Assembly: GCA_024743355.1 (NCBI GenBank)
Contig: JANSWS010000007.1
Span: forward strand, 1-54,300
Direction: 5' to 3'
Length of the DNA stretch: 54,300 bases
From: a bacterium
GTDB lineage: Bacteria; Planctomycetota; Planctomycetia; Pirellulales; Pirellulaceae
The stretch's first letter is position 1; every line of letters begins with the position of its first letter. Under the pieces are notes generated by a model that saw only the letters and a program-made list of their open reading frames with translations, was not told the DNA's origin and did not search any database. The position numbers were made by a program, and so were the translations under genes. Shown here piece after piece: positions 1 to 9,950 of the stretch.

Positions 1-578
1 CCACAGGAGGTAGAAAGGGGTTCAAAGCGTCGCTTTTTCAAGGTGGCATTGGGGTCCCATTTATTGCTCGCTGGCCAGGCAAAATTCCGGCTGGGAGAGT
101 CGACGACTTGTCGTTGATTTCCGCTGTTGACCTGTTTCCAACATTCTGTGAACTGGCCGGAGCATCGCTTCCGGAACACTATCTTCCTGATGGAGTGAGC
201 CAAGTGGAGTGCTTGCTAGGCAAGACTGCGCCTACACGTAGCAAGCCCTTGTTTTGGAAGATTCAGGCAGCATGGCCCATTTCCAAAACCAAGCCCTTTC
301 ACTGGGTGTCCTACGCAGTGGTTCAGGATCAATGGAAGCTACTTATCAATTCAGATGCGAGCTATTGGGAACTGTACGATATCGGTGCCGACCCCTACGA
401 GCAGGAAGACCTCAAAGAGCGTGCTCCGAAGGAGGCGCAGCGTCTTTTGCATGCGGTTGAGCAATGGAAGCTCAGCTTGCCTGAGCAGCCTACCGGAGCT
501 GTATTTTCCGCCAAGCGAAACGAGATCATGCCCCCACAAGATGAAGTTTCTGCAGTCGAAGGTTCTGTCTCTAAATAA
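1..578 (+). CDS. Sulfatase, C-terminal part (cut by window edge)
   Basis: This reading frame is open from base 3 and stops at 576-578, so only the C-terminal ~190 residues of the protein are visible and the start lies outside the window. The motif GGIGVPFIARWPG followed by a D-L-F-P-T-F stretch is the typical segment after the alkaline-phosphatase-fold core of formylglycine sulfatases, where the aspartate-containing metal and substrate region ends. Further on, W-K-L-L and W-E-L-Y-D-I-x-x-D-P-x-E-x-x-D-L form the usual C-terminal subdomain seen in planctomycete arylsulfatases. The active-site CxPxR motif is not in the window. The gene is followed by another sulfatase in the same direction, so the two probably act on the same kind of sulfated polysaccharide. 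Family assignment is firm; the substrate is unknown. Confidence 0.88.
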   Translation, partial: TGGRKGFKASLFQGGIGVPFIARWPGKIPAGRVDDLSLISAVDLFPTFCELAGASLPEHYLPDGVSQVECLLGKTAPTRSKPLFWKIQAAWPISKTKPFHWVSYAVVQDQWKLLINSDASYWELYDIGADPYEQEDLKERAPKEAQRLLHAVEQWKLSLPEQPTGAVFSAKRNEIMPPQDEVSAVEGSVSK

Positions 579-805
579 GACGAGACACTGGCTCTGCTTG
601 GACTGTAGAGACGGTTCGAGGGTCAGGCCGCAGGTCTGAGCAAGTTCCTTATGCTGTGATTTGCGATAGCGTACCGCGTCCCATGCTTTGTACAGCCCCG
701 AAGTGTTTACAATGCGCATACGCTCTCCTTGCTATCATGCGTCATTTTTTGAACTTTCGTTTGGTGCGAAGAACTTGGTCGGGAAGCCAGCACAGGCCAC
801 AAGTC

Positions 806-2209
806 ATGAAATGTTTAGGATGTTTTCTCGGGTTCTTTTTATTCGCTCAATTGACGCAGGCTAGCGATCGCCCCAATATCATCCTGTGTATGAGTGACGA
901 CCAAGGGTGGGGCGATGTGGGATACAACGGTCATCCCCACCTGAAGACTCCCAACTTGGATCAGATGGCCGCGGAGGGAATAACCTTCACGCGGTTTTAT
1001 TCGGCCGCTGCCATGTGCTCGCCAACGCGGGCAAGCTGCTACACCGGGCGTCATCCTTATCGCTTCGGCGTGACCTTTGCGATGAAAGGCATGCTCGAGC
1101 CCTCGGAGATTCCAATTACGCGGGTCTTGAAGGAGCAGGGCTACACCACGGGGCATTTTGGCAAGTGGCACTTAGGAACTTTATCGCGGAAACAGGGCGA
1201 CCAGAATCGTTGGGGGGCTTACGCCAAAGATCCTGAGCGCTACTACTGCCCGCCTTGGGAACGTGATGTTGACGTATGTTTTGTCACCGAATCCAAGGTG
1301 CCGACCTGGGATCCGTTGTTGGATCCAGGCCCCATTAAGAGCAATGGTGAAATCGATCCAGCGCCAACGTCCAAGCCTTATGGCAATGAGTACTTTACAG
1401 GGCCCAATACGACGGTCACGGAAAACACACTGGGCGATGACTCACGCGTGATCATGGATCGGGTCATCCCGTTCATTCGACAGGCAGTCGCTGCGAAGCA
1501 GCCCTTCTTTGCAGTCGTGTGGTTTCACGCTCCGCATTCTCCAGTGGTTGGCGGAGCCAAGTATCGAGAGATGTACTCGGGTCAGCCTGAGCCCGCTCAA
1601 CACTACTACGCTTGCCTGACCGCCATGGACGAACAATTGGGGCGTTTGCGTTCCGAGCTGGATGGACTGGGTGTCGCCAAGGACACCATGCTTTGGTTTT
1701 GCTCGGACAATGGTCCCGCGCGGCAGGGTTCGCCACGACATGTGGGCAGCGCAAAGCATCTCAGGGGCTATAAATTGTCGATTCATGAAGGCGGCATTCG
1801 CGTACCGGGACTTTTGGTTTGGCCCGACAAGTTGCAGCAGCCAAGGAAGATAGATGCTCCCTGCTCTACCTTGGATTATTTTCCCACCATCCTGGACGTA
1901 TTGGGGATCGATCTTCCTGATGACAGGCTCTACGACGGCATCAGCCTGCTGCCCTTGCTGATCGGCGAACAGGATCGACGGGAGCAAGCATTGGGTTTTC
2001 TCAATCGAGATGGCCAGGAGGCAGTGTGGATGGAACAGCGCTACAAATTGATAGCCACTGCCAAGAAGCAGGAACTCTACGATCTGCTTGCGGATCCGGG
2101 TGAGACCCAGAATCTTGCCGAGCTCCAACCGCAGGTTACAACGCGGATGCATGCCGAGCTGTTGAAGTGGAAGCGAGGGGTGATGGAAGACTTAGCGGGT
2201 GTCCCCTAA
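806..2209 (+). CDS. Secreted sulfatase (formylglycine type)
   Basis: A 467-residue sulfatase that should hydrolyse sulfate esters outside the cytoplasm. The ATG at 806 is chosen because it gives a clean signal peptide (M-K followed by a hydrophobic stretch ending in L-T-Q-A-S) just before the sulfatase start D-R-P-N-I-I-L. In-frame starts at 656 (GTG) and 737 (ATG) would only add a basic leader; no start has a clear ribosome binding site. The metal-binding motif DDQGWGD lies near residues 30-36. The active site is CSPTR with Cys71, which should be converted to formylglycine by a sulfatase-modifying enzyme not encoded here. A G-K-W-H-L motif and F-C-S-D-N-G-P, both typical of the active centre, are present. 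The C-terminus ends with the E-L-Y-D-L-x-x-D-P-x-E subdomain. The substrate cannot be deduced. Confidence 0.92.
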   Translation: MKCLGCFLGFFLFAQLTQASDRPNIILCMSDDQGWGDVGYNGHPHLKTPNLDQMAAEGITFTRFYSAAAMCSPTRASCYTGRHPYRFGVTFAMKGMLEPSEIPITRVLKEQGYTTGHFGKWHLGTLSRKQGDQNRWGAYAKDPERYYCPPWERDVDVCFVTESKVPTWDPLLDPGPIKSNGEIDPAPTSKPYGNEYFTGPNTTVTENTLGDDSRVIMDRVIPFIRQAVAAKQPFFAVVWFHAPHSPVVGGAKYREMYSGQPEPAQHYYACLTAMDEQLGRLRSELDGLGVAKDTMLWFCSDNGPARQGSPRHVGSAKHLRGYKLSIHEGGIRVPGLLVWPDKLQQPRKIDAPCSTLDYFPTILDVLGIDLPDDRLYDGISLLPLLIGEQDRREQALGFLNRDGQEAVWMEQRYKLIATAKKQELYDLLADPGETQNLAELQPQVTTRMHAELLKWKRGVMEDLAGVP

Positions 2210-2285
2210 CGCTGCTTGATTCCCAAGAGTTTAGGGCTGATTCAGATTTTCTGCGTCGCGTGCCGCAGGCTCGACTCATGCTTCG

Positions 2286-3767
2286 CTATTGATAGTCCCT
2301 GCCTTCAATGCTGGCCACAACAGAGTGAAGCCACTCTTCCAGCTCATTTTGCATCTTGGAAACTCGATCCTTTTCGTCGCTTAAGCGATCGCGGGATTCC
2401 AAAGGGTCATTCTCCAGGTTGTACAACTCCCACGTGACTTTCCCCGCCTTCCGTTTGTCGCTCTCAATCCTGTGCAGCTTCCACGGCCATGCGAGCCACG
2501 CAGCGTGGCCAGGGTAAACCGTTGGCGGAAACGGATTGTGGATTTCTCCTGCGTCGACCATCAACCGGGAGCGGTCATGGTATTCACGGCCCGCCTGCTG
2601 TGCGCCTAGTTCTTCACGCATCCAGCGATCGCTGGGTGTGGAGATACCGCCTTGATTGGACTTCCAGAAGCCCATGGGTTGGGTCCGCTCTTGCGTCTGA
2701 TTGTCAATTACCGGCAGCAAGCTGATCCCGTCCAGTCTCGGTTGATGCGTGGGAGTGATGTCTAACACATCAAGTAGGGTTGGGTAGATGTCCGCGGTGT
2801 TGCTGGGGATGCGGGTGACTCGCGGCTCCCGGATCCGATTTGGCCATTCGATGATGGCTGGTACGCGGAGACCACCTTCGTAAATGTCCGCTTTCTTTCC
2901 TCGGCCGCCGCTACTTTCGGTCTTCAGGCCTCCGTTATCGGATGTATACCAAAAGAGAGTATTCTCGCGGACGCCCATCTCATCCAAGGCTTGCCGTAGT
3001 TTACCAACAGCGCGATCCAAACCGGTGATTTCCCCGAGCCAATCCGCATCCCGGTTGCCGCGGTATTGCTCTCGATCTTCATCAGCGGCGCGATGGGGAC
3101 TGTGCGGCGATCCGAACCACACCACGGCCAGGAATGGGCGCGAGGCCAGAGCTTGTTCGCGCATAAAATCTATGGCCGCATCCGCGGCGATCATCGAGCT
3201 CTCGCCTTGGAGCTCAACCGCGACTCCTTCGCGGCTCAAAATAGGATTGTTATCGTAGAAATTGAACGCGGACAACCACGCATCAAAGCCACTGTTTGCC
3301 GGATTGACAGGGCTGTCTTTCAAGACCGATCCCAAGTGCCACTTGCCGAAGTGCCCGGTTGCATATCCAGCAGCCTGTAGGCGCTCTGCGATGGTCACTT
3401 CTTGGGGCCTTAAAGGATGTCCCCATGAGTAGCAAGCGAAACGGTTCGGATTGCGGCCGGTCAGAACACTGCCGCGAGTCGGGGAGCAAACGGGGGCTGC
3501 GGCATAGAATTGATCGAATCGCAAGCCTGAGGCGGCCATGGTATCGAGATTCGGCGTCTTTAAGACTGGGTGGCCGTTGTAGGCGGTGTCTCCCCAGCCC
3601 TGGTCATCCGCCATACACAGCAGCACGTTTGGGCGATCCGCTGCCAAGCCAGGTAGTGCGAGAATGAATAGCAGCAGCGAGAACAGGCACGTACGTCCCG
3701 ATGCAATTATTTGATTAAATCTTCGTTGCAGCGGTGTAGGCTGGCTGGCTGAATTGGCAGTTTTCAT
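2286..3767 (-). CDS. Secreted sulfatase (formylglycine type)
   Basis: A 493-residue sulfatase convergent with the previous one. It starts at ATG 3767 with a GGAAA ribosome binding site a few bases upstream and has an N-terminal signal peptide with a hydrophobic core around residues 27-42 ending in L-A-A. The motifs are DDQGWGD after D-R-P-N-V-L-L, CSPTR with the predicted formylglycine precursor at Cys94, GKWHLG, and Y-T-S-D-N-G-G, so the catalytic set is complete. The C-terminal subdomain W-E-L-Y-N-L-E-N-D-P-x-E is also intact. It differs enough from the sulfatase at 806-2209 to suggest a different linkage specificity rather than a recent duplication. It is followed in the same direction by nothing but the end of the convergent gene; upstream on the same strand lie the DUF1501 and PSCyt1 genes, from which it is separated by 142 bases. 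Confidence 0.92.
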   Translation of the reverse strand: MKTANSASQPTPLQRRFNQIIASGRTCLFSLLLFILALPGLAADRPNVLLCMADDQGWGDTAYNGHPVLKTPNLDTMAASGLRFDQFYAAAPVCSPTRGSVLTGRNPNRFACYSWGHPLRPQEVTIAERLQAAGYATGHFGKWHLGSVLKDSPVNPANSGFDAWLSAFNFYDNNPILSREGVAVELQGESSMIAADAAIDFMREQALASRPFLAVVWFGSPHSPHRAADEDREQYRGNRDADWLGEITGLDRAVGKLRQALDEMGVRENTLFWYTSDNGGLKTESSGGRGKKADIYEGGLRVPAIIEWPNRIREPRVTRIPSNTADIYPTLLDVLDITPTHQPRLDGISLLPVIDNQTQERTQPMGFWKSNQGGISTPSDRWMREELGAQQAGREYHDRSRLMVDAGEIHNPFPPTVYPGHAAWLAWPWKLHRIESDKRKAGKVTWELYNLENDPLESRDRLSDEKDRVSKMQNELEEWLHSVVASIEGRDYQ

Positions 3768-3909
3768 AAGGTTTCCTGGAGGCTGATTCGGAGTGAGCTA
3801 CCTGCTCCGTGAAGTGAAATCAGGCTGTGGGAATGGGGAGTAGAGAGAAAGGAAGGATGGGGCAGATAACAAAAGCATGTAAGGCGATCCCGACGGCCGC
3901 GCGTTGTCT

Positions 3910-5397
3910 TTAGCTGCAGATCGCTCGCACGATTTCACCGTGTACGTCGGTGAGTCGAAAATCGCGGCCCTGAAAGCGGTAGGTGAAACGGGTGTGGTCA
4001 ATACCCAGCAGGTGAAGAATCGTAGCGTGCAAGTCATGCACACTGACCGGTTGTTCAGCCACGTTCACGCTGTAATCATCGGTGGCCCCATACGTTGTTC
4101 CTCCGCGAACACCTCCGCCCGCCAGCCACATGCTGAAACAGTTGGGGTGGTGGTCGCGACCGTAGTTGCCGGGTTTTAGTGCCCCTTGGGAATAGATGGT
4201 CCGCCCAAATTCTCCGCCCCAGATCACCAGCGTATCCTGCAGCAGTCCTCTCTGTTTGAGGTCGGTTAGCAAAGCGGCTGTGGGTTGGTCGGTATCCTGG
4301 GCTTGTCGCCGCAGCTGTGCCGGCAAATTATTGTGCGAGTCCCATCCTTGATGGAAGAGTTGCACAAACCGCACGCCGCGTTCCACCAGCCGTCGGGCGA
4401 CGAGGCAGTTGTACGCGTACTTACCCTGCTCCAGGACCTCGGGGCCATACATGTCGAGTACATGCTTGGGCTCTTGGTTCAGATCTAATAGTTCAGGCAC
4501 CGACATTTGCATTCGATATGCCAGTTCATATTGGGCTGTCCTGGAAGCGATTTCGGGATCGCCGACCGCATTCAGGCGTTGGAGATTGAGTTCCGCCAGA
4601 CGATCCAACATCTGACGCCGCAGACTGCGGCTGACTCCATGGGGATCTGAGATATCGAGAACGGGCTCGCCTACATTGCGGAACTTTACGCCCTGATGCT
4701 CCGATGGCAGAAAGCCACTGCCCCACAATCGATCGTACAAGGGCTGTCCATTCTTTGCGCTTCCCTTGGAGCTCATGGCAACGAATGCTGGTAGATCCTG
4801 GTTGTCAGCTCCAAGTCCGTAACCGAGCCAAGAGCCGATGCTGGGACGGCCCGGTATTTGGGAGCCTGTTTGTTGGAAGGTGATCGCGGGATCGTGGTTA
4901 ATGGCTTCCGTATGCATCGAGCGAATGACACACAGATCGTCCACCATCTTTGCCGTATGGGGAAGTACTTCACTCACCCACGTTCCACACTGTCCATGTT
5001 GAGAGAACTCGAATGCCGATGGAGCGACTGGAAACGATGCCTGTGCGGAAGACATGGTCGTTTTTCGCTCGTCGGGGTAGACCGACTTAGGCACCTCCTG
5101 ACCAAAGCGATCTTTCAGCTCAGGCTTGTAGTCAAACAAATCCATTTGAGCCGGACCACCTGACTGGAATAGATAAATCACGCGTCGGACACGCGGTTCA
5201 AAGTGCGGCATTCCCGGCCTGCCAGCGGCGCTGGTGGGCGAGGGGCCAATAGAGTCTGCGCCGGTAGCGCGACCTTCGTCGATCAGGCTGGCCAGGGCTA
5301 AAGAGCTGAGCAGCATCGAGCGTCGACTGCAAGCCATGTGTTGCATACCGTTACACAGCAGTGGGTTGCGCGTCTTGATGGGCGACGGAAAAGGCAT
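3910..5397 (-). CDS. DUF1501 family protein (Tat-exported, sulfatase-like fold)
   Basis: DUF1501 proteins have an alkaline-phosphatase/sulfatase-like fold, are exported, and are nearly always encoded next to a PSCyt1-DUF1549-DUF1553 protein in Planctomycetes; their reaction is not established. Here the N-terminus carries a twin-arginine-like motif (C-S-R-R-S-M-L-L followed by a hydrophobic run). Downstream are the family blocks F-Q-S-G-G-P-A-Q-M-D-L-F-D-Y-K-P, R-S-M-H-T-E-A-I-N-H-D-P, G-S-W-L-G-Y-G-L-G, and the C-terminal W-G-G-E-F-G-R-T with G-R-D-H-H-P and the final L-L-G-I-D-H segment. The ATG at 5397 lies 10 bases after the upstream stop; an in-frame ATG at 5430 would overlap the upstream gene by 23 bases. 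The N-x-L-L-C-N-G lead before the Tat motif favours 5397. It forms an operon with the gene at 5408-7801. Confidence 0.9.
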   Translation of the reverse strand: MPFPSPIKTRNPLLCNGMQHMACSRRSMLLSSLALASLIDEGRATGADSIGPSPTSAAGRPGMPHFEPRVRRVIYLFQSGGPAQMDLFDYKPELKDRFGQEVPKSVYPDERKTTMSSAQASFPVAPSAFEFSQHGQCGTWVSEVLPHTAKMVDDLCVIRSMHTEAINHDPAITFQQTGSQIPGRPSIGSWLGYGLGADNQDLPAFVAMSSKGSAKNGQPLYDRLWGSGFLPSEHQGVKFRNVGEPVLDISDPHGVSRSLRRQMLDRLAELNLQRLNAVGDPEIASRTAQYELAYRMQMSVPELLDLNQEPKHVLDMYGPEVLEQGKYAYNCLVARRLVERGVRFVQLFHQGWDSHNNLPAQLRRQAQDTDQPTAALLTDLKQRGLLQDTLVIWGGEFGRTIYSQGALKPGNYGRDHHPNCFSMWLAGGGVRGGTTYGATDDYSVNVAEQPVSVHDLHATILHLLGIDHTRFTYRFQGRDFRLTDVHGEIVRAICS

Positions 5398-5407
5398 GGA
5401 ATCAAGC

Positions 5408-7801
5408 TTACTCTTTGGTGATGGTCTCATCTAAATTCAGAATCAAACTAGCGAGCATGGTCCAGGCCGCGTGTTGAGCTGGAGCGAGGTTCGAATTACG
5501 CGCCGATTCGCCAATGGACAATAGTTGATCGGCTGCCTGCGGATTGTTGATGTAAGCTTCGGCAGCTTGCTGATGGGCTAGACGAAGTACTTCCAATTCT
5601 TGGTCGGTAGGTTCGCGGCCATTCGCCAAGCGAAACATCCAGGCGATGCGCGAGCGATCGTCTGCGGCTTCCTCTTGCAACGCTCGTTGGGCGAGACCAC
5701 GAGCTGCTTCGATGAATGTCTTATTGTTTAGTAGAGTCAGAGCTTGTAGCGGTGTATTGGTAATTTCCGTCTTTACCGTACAGACTTCACGGGCTGCCGC
5801 ATTGAAGTTCATCATCGTTGGCGGCGGGATCGTGCGTCGCCAATAGGTATAGAGACTTCGGCGGAAGAGATTTTCTCCTTGATCCTGTACGTACTTGTTA
5901 TTCGAAATCGAACTCCAGATTTTCTCTGGCATGTAGGGTTTGACCGAGGGACCGCCGCTCCGCTGCACTAGCAAGCCGCTCATCTGCAGAGCTTGGTCGC
6001 GGAGAATGAATCCAGGCAACCTGAGGCGAGGACTGCGTCCCAACCAGCGATTGGTTGGATCGCGGCGTAGAGACTCTGGAGAAGCCGCAGACGTTTGGCG
6101 ATAGGTTGAACTGGTGACAATTAGACGTTGGATATGCGACAAATCCCAGCCGCTCTCGACCAATTCGACAGCCAGCCAATCCAACAACAAGGGGTGTGTG
6201 GGCAGGCTTCCCTGAGCTCCCAAGTTGTCACTGGTTTCCACCAAACCCTGGCCGAAGAATTGCTGCCACAGTCGGTTGACGGCAACCCGTGCAGTGAGCG
6301 GATTTCGCGGGTCAACCAGCCAATGGGCGAGTTCCAGCCGGTTCTTGGGCCGCTGAGTTTCGTCGGTGTACCAATCCAGCGACTGCGGAACCCCAGCCGA
6401 TAATTCCTCCGATTTATCCGGCATGTCGTAACGTCCACGACGCAGCAGATAGGTAGGTCGTGGCTGAGACAGTTCATGCATGACCATAACTGTCTGTGGC
6501 GAGCCTGGCTGGGGACGTAGGAGTCCATTACCTTCCGCTTCGCGGGCTGGACGCAAATTGACGGGCTCGGGTACTTGAAAGCGATCTTGAGCTTCATTCA
6601 GCAACGGCCAGCTTTCTGGTAGTTCCACGAACGGAGGGCTATTGCCGTTATTGGGACCGACTCCATGTTCGGCGATATTGTTGAAGTAAGCGAACAGACG
6701 ATAGTAGTCCCGCTGCGATATCGGATCGTATTTGTGGTCATGGCAGCGAGCACAGCCAACGGTCAAACCCAAAAACACGGTGCCAAAGGTATCCACACGA
6801 TCGACAACGTTTTCCGTCAACCATTCTGCTGGTATCGATCCATCTTCCGAGTTGATACGGTGGTTTCGTCCGAAGCCTGTGGCTACTTGTTGCCATAGCG
6901 TCGGCGATGGCAAGAGATCGCCTGCCAATTGCTCGATGATGAATTGGTCGTAGGGCATCTTCGCATTGAACGCGCGAAGTACCCAATCTCTCCAAGCATG
7001 CTGATAACGATAGCGATCATTTTGATAGCCGTCGGTGTCCGCATAGCGGGCTGCCTCCAGCCAGGGGAGTGTCATGTGCTCTCCGTAGTTTCGGGAGGCC
7101 AGCAAGCGAGCAACGACCTGTTCCAGGGCTCGTTCCAATCCGTCTCTCTCGACGTTTGCCACAAAGCGCTGGTAGTCGGATGACTGCGGAGGAAGTCCAC
7201 TCAAATCCAGAAACAACCGTCGTAGCAATGTAGCGGGCCTTGCGGCGGGCGAGGCTTCCAGACCCTGCTCCTTTAACTTGGCCAGAACAAACGCGTCCAC
7301 GGGATTCGAGCACCAAGCCTGGGTCCATTCCGGGGGCAGTTCAGGCCGAAGCGGGGTTTGAAAAGCCCAGTGCTGCTGGTAATCCGCGCCTTGTTCGACC
7401 CATGCTTGCAGCAGCGCTTTGTGTTCGGCGGAGAGTTGCTTGTTCAGTTCCGGAGGCGGCATCCGCTCGCCTTCGTCCACCGCATTGATTCTCTCCAACA
7501 AGGGTGCCGGCTGCATGCTTCCATACGTTGTTACCCGAGCAGCCGAATCTTGTTGGTCGAGTCGAAGATCGGCTTCCCTCGCGTTGGCGTCCGGACCATG
7601 GCACTGGAAGCAATACTCGGAGAGAATTGGCCTGATATCGCGGGCAAAGTCGATCGCTGGGCTGTTCTCGCCCGCATGCACGCTGTGCAAGGCAACCAGC
7701 CAAAGGCAGTGTGCTGCCAGCAGCAACCGGCCAGTCTTGGCACATGAAATTCGGGGCCGCAGGGCAATCTGCTGCCACCAGTATCTAAGGTAAGGGGACA
7801 T
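5408..7801 (-). CDS. PSCyt1-DUF1549-DUF1553 (PSD1) c-type cytochrome protein
   Basis: A 797-residue exported protein of the planctomycete-specific cytochrome family. After a signal sequence (hydrophobic core near residues 24-42) comes the PSCyt1 domain with the heme-attachment motif CFQCH at residues 64-68 and the D-I-R-P-I-L-S lead typical of the family. The DUF1549 part follows ([22 protein letters not shown]), with [13 protein letters not shown] and a second CxxCH in [16 protein letters not shown]1553/PSD1 occupies the C-terminal half ([19 protein letters not shown]). No enzyme activity is proven for the family; carbohydrate processing or electron transfer at the cell surface has been proposed. 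The ATG at 7801 is preferred over the TTG at 7813. It is the first gene of a two-gene operon with the DUF1501 protein. Confidence 0.92.
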   Translation of the reverse strand: MSPYLRYWWQQIALRPRISCAKTGRLLLAAHCLWLVALHSVHAGENSPAIDFARDIRPILSEYCFQCHGPDANAREADLRLDQQDSAARVTTYGSMQPAPLLERINAVDEGERMPPPELNKQLSAEHKALLQAWVEQGADYQQHWAFQTPLRPELPPEWTQAWCSNPVDAFVLAKLKEQGLEASPAARPATLLRRLFLDLSGLPPQSSDYQRFVANVERDGLERALEQVVARLLASRNYGEHMTLPWLEAARYADTDGYQNDRYRYQHAWRDWVLRAFNAKMPYDQFIIEQLAGDLLPSPTLWQQVATGFGRNHRINSEDGSIPAEWLTENVVDRVDTFGTVFLGLTVGCARCHDHKYDPISQRDYYRLFAYFNNIAEHGVGPNNGNSPPFVELPESWPLLNEAQDRFQVPEPVNLRPAREAEGNGLLRPQPGSPQTVMVMHELSQPRPTYLLRRGRYDMPDKSEELSAGVPQSLDWYTDETQRPKNRLELAHWLVDPRNPLTARVAVNRLWQQFFGQGLVETSDNLGAQGSLPTHPLLLDWLAVELVESGWDLSHIQRLIVTSSTYRQTSAASPESLRRDPTNRWLGRSPRLRLPGFILRDQALQMSGLLVQRSGGPSVKPYMPEKIWSSISNNKYVQDQGENLFRRSLYTYWRRTIPPPTMMNFNAAAREVCTVKTEITNTPLQALTLLNNKTFIEAARGLAQRALQEEAADDRSRIAWMFRLANGREPTDQELEVLRLAHQQAAEAYINNPQAADQLLSIGESARNSNLAPAQHAAWTMLASLILNLDETITKE

Positions 7802-8450
7802 GGCGTTTGGCAATGCTTCCCCAACAGCGCCGGCTAATGGAGCTATTGGAAGCGACTAGCTAGAGCGTGTGGGAGTCGGAAAGGATGGCGAAGGCTGCAG
7901 GCTGGGTAGCTGGTTAACTTTCCACGCTGGACCCGTAAATTTGACCCCTCCAATTCTAGTCGATCTCATTCGGCGATTGCAGCGATCCACGTGAGTCCGT
8001 TGAAATCACCCGCAAGCCGCCGCCAATCCGTAGGATGGGAATGCCCTGGGTATGACAGGCAAACCGGCACGGAAGCTCCTAATCTAGCTAGCTGAGAATC
8101 GCAATTGGGCCCGCTCCCGTTGCTAGCTTGGCGAAGCGGCTTGGGTTGGATCCGAAGTTGCGTAAACTGCGCCGTCTTTTCTGGCTGGTAATAAACGGAC
8201 CGAGATATCACGCAAGTAAATCGGTCAGCCGGACCGACTAACGAATATACGGCTTGCTCTGTTTGGATAAGACGGCCTATCCGATCCGCACGTTCCGGAT
8301 CGCACCCTGCACACGCTCCGCCCCTCAAGTTTGATAGCAAAGCAACCTAAGTTGTCTGTCGCAGTGCCAGCCCAAGACTTCGATTGCAACCACCAGATGG
8401 GTTTGGGAGACGCTGACGATCGTGCTTGCCAAATGATCACTTGCCGGTCC
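7802..8450. other. Gene-free divergent spacer
   Basis: About 650 bases separate the divergently transcribed PSCyt1 gene and the efflux operon. An open frame on the minus strand (7966-8340) has no recognisable motif and low-complexity composition, so I do not call it. The promoters of both operons should lie here, but I cannot pick out a convincing -35/-10 pair. I see no repeat or hairpin of note. Confidence 0.6.
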
Positions 8451-9950
8451 ATGTTTGAGAGTTCGCTGATTTGGCTACTAGCAGGGCTGGCAGTGGCAGT
8501 GGTAGTGGTAGTCGTGGTGGCAGGCTGCGCGCATCCAAAGCTACGTCAGGATTGCTCCGACGCGGCACTACCTCCGTTCACACCCAGCGGTGAATACGCG
8601 CAGCCAGACCGCTGGTGGACAACTTTTGAAGATGCCGGGCTGGATCAATATGTCAACGAAGCACTAGCTGGCAACTTTACCCTGTCAGCTGCACTGCAAA
8701 GGCTGCGAGCCGCGCGAGCGCTCGCGCGGCGCGAAGCGTCGGATCTTCTACCCGATCTGGACGGAGTTGCAGGTATCGACAGTGTGTTTGGCAGTGGCCC
8801 GGATAGAACGGTTGTGGCTTGGGGTTTGGATGCGGCCTATCAGGTCGACTTGTGGGGACAGATTCAATCACGCGTCGATGCGGAGCGGTTTCGAGCCAAT
8901 GCCACGCAGGCAGATTACCAGGCCGTAGCTCTGTCGTTGGCTGCGGAAGTCGCTCGAACTTGGTTCTCGCTGATTGAGGCGCACGCCCAGCTCGAACTCT
9001 TGGAGGAACAAGTCGAGACCAACCGCACGGGGCTGAAGGCTCAGGAACTGCGTTTCGGCCGCGGTTTTGTGCGTAGCGCGGACGTGCTTCGGCAAAGGCA
9101 ACTGGTGGAATCCACGCTGGAGCAAGCGGTGGTTGTACGTTCACGCATTGAAGTGCTGGAGCACCAGATGGCCGTTCTGTTGGGACAAATGCCGCAGACG
9201 GCTAGCTTCAACCCAGGTTCCCAGCTGCCCGAGTTACCCCCGCTGCCGGCTACCGGCTTACCATCCGAGTTGTTGATGCGACGTCCAGACGTACGTCGCG
9301 ATTACCTGGCCTTTGTAGCTGCCGATCGTGATCTGGCGTCGGCGGTGACCGCGCAATATCCACGCATCAGCCTGACCAGCTCGTTGATCAATACGGCGGA
9401 GCGGCCGGAGACTTTGTTTCGCGATTGGTTTTTGTCTTTGGGTGGGCAGCTAATTGCACCGTTGTTCGATGGTGGACAGCGCCGGGCTGAAGTGGCTCGT
9501 ACCGAGGCCTTGGTCGGGCAGCGTTTTTCGGAATATGGACTGACCATGCTGGTGGCTTTTCGGGAGGTCGAGGACAGTCTGGCACGTGAAAAGTTTCAGA
9601 TTGAGAGGATTGAACGCTTAAATTCGCAGGCCAGTCTGGCCAAACAGGCTGCCGAGCAACTGCGGGAACAGTATTTGATTGGCGACGCCACCTATTTGGA
9701 TGTATTGAGTGCGATTCAATCCCAGCAAAGATTGCAGCGCGATACCCTATCAGCCAGACTAGAATTAATATTGATTCGCATCGGCCTATACTTGGCATTG
9801 GCCGGTGATTTTGACACCCGCCCTCAACCCTACCTAGACTCCCCCCCTGAATTGCCGGTAATGCCTGCCGACGTGCCGGCATTGCCTTCGGATTTGGGGG
9901 ACTTACCCTCACCTGTGGAACTCGCCCCCGAGATTGACATCGATGAATGA
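8451..9950 (+). CDS. Outer-membrane efflux lipoprotein (TolC/NodT family)
   Basis: A 499-residue outer-membrane channel protein of a tripartite efflux pump. The ATG at 8451 is used because it starts a lipoprotein signal: a long hydrophobic, valine-rich stretch that ends in the lipobox V-A-G-C with Cys26; the frame is open another 40 codons upstream but those residues look untranslated. The mature part begins with W-W-T-T-F-x-D-A-x-L-D-Q-Y-V, followed by two repeats of the outer-membrane-efflux domain with alternating helices ([17 protein letters not shown], and [14 protein letters not shown] in the second repeat). The C-terminus is a proline-rich tail. The stop overlaps the start of the adaptor gene by eight bases, so the three genes form one translationally coupled operon. 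The transported compound is unknown. Confidence 0.92.
   Translation: MFESSLIWLLAGLAVAVVVVVVVAGCAHPKLRQDCSDAALPPFTPSGEYAQPDRWWTTFEDAGLDQYVNEALAGNFTLSAALQRLRAARALARREASDLLPDLDGVAGIDSVFGSGPDRTVVAWGLDAAYQVDLWGQIQSRVDAERFRANATQADYQAVALSLAAEVARTWFSLIEAHAQLELLEEQVETNRTGLKAQELRFGRGFVRSADVLRQRQLVESTLEQAVVVRSRIEVLEHQMAVLLGQMPQTASFNPGSQLPELPPLPATGLPSELLMRRPDVRRDYLAFVAADRDLASAVTAQYPRISLTSSLINTAERPETLFRDWFLSLGGQLIAPLFDGGQRRAEVARTEALVGQRFSEYGLTMLVAFREVEDSLAREKFQIERIERLNSQASLAKQAAEQLREQYLIGDATYLDVLSAIQSQQRLQRDTLSARLELILIRIGLYLALAGDFDTRPQPYLDSPPELPVMPADVPALPSDLGDLPSPVELAPEIDIDE

Noticed and set aside
7966-8340. Open reading frame on the minus strand in the divergent spacer
   Set aside because: No recognised motif, no ribosome binding site, and composition unlike the neighbouring genes.
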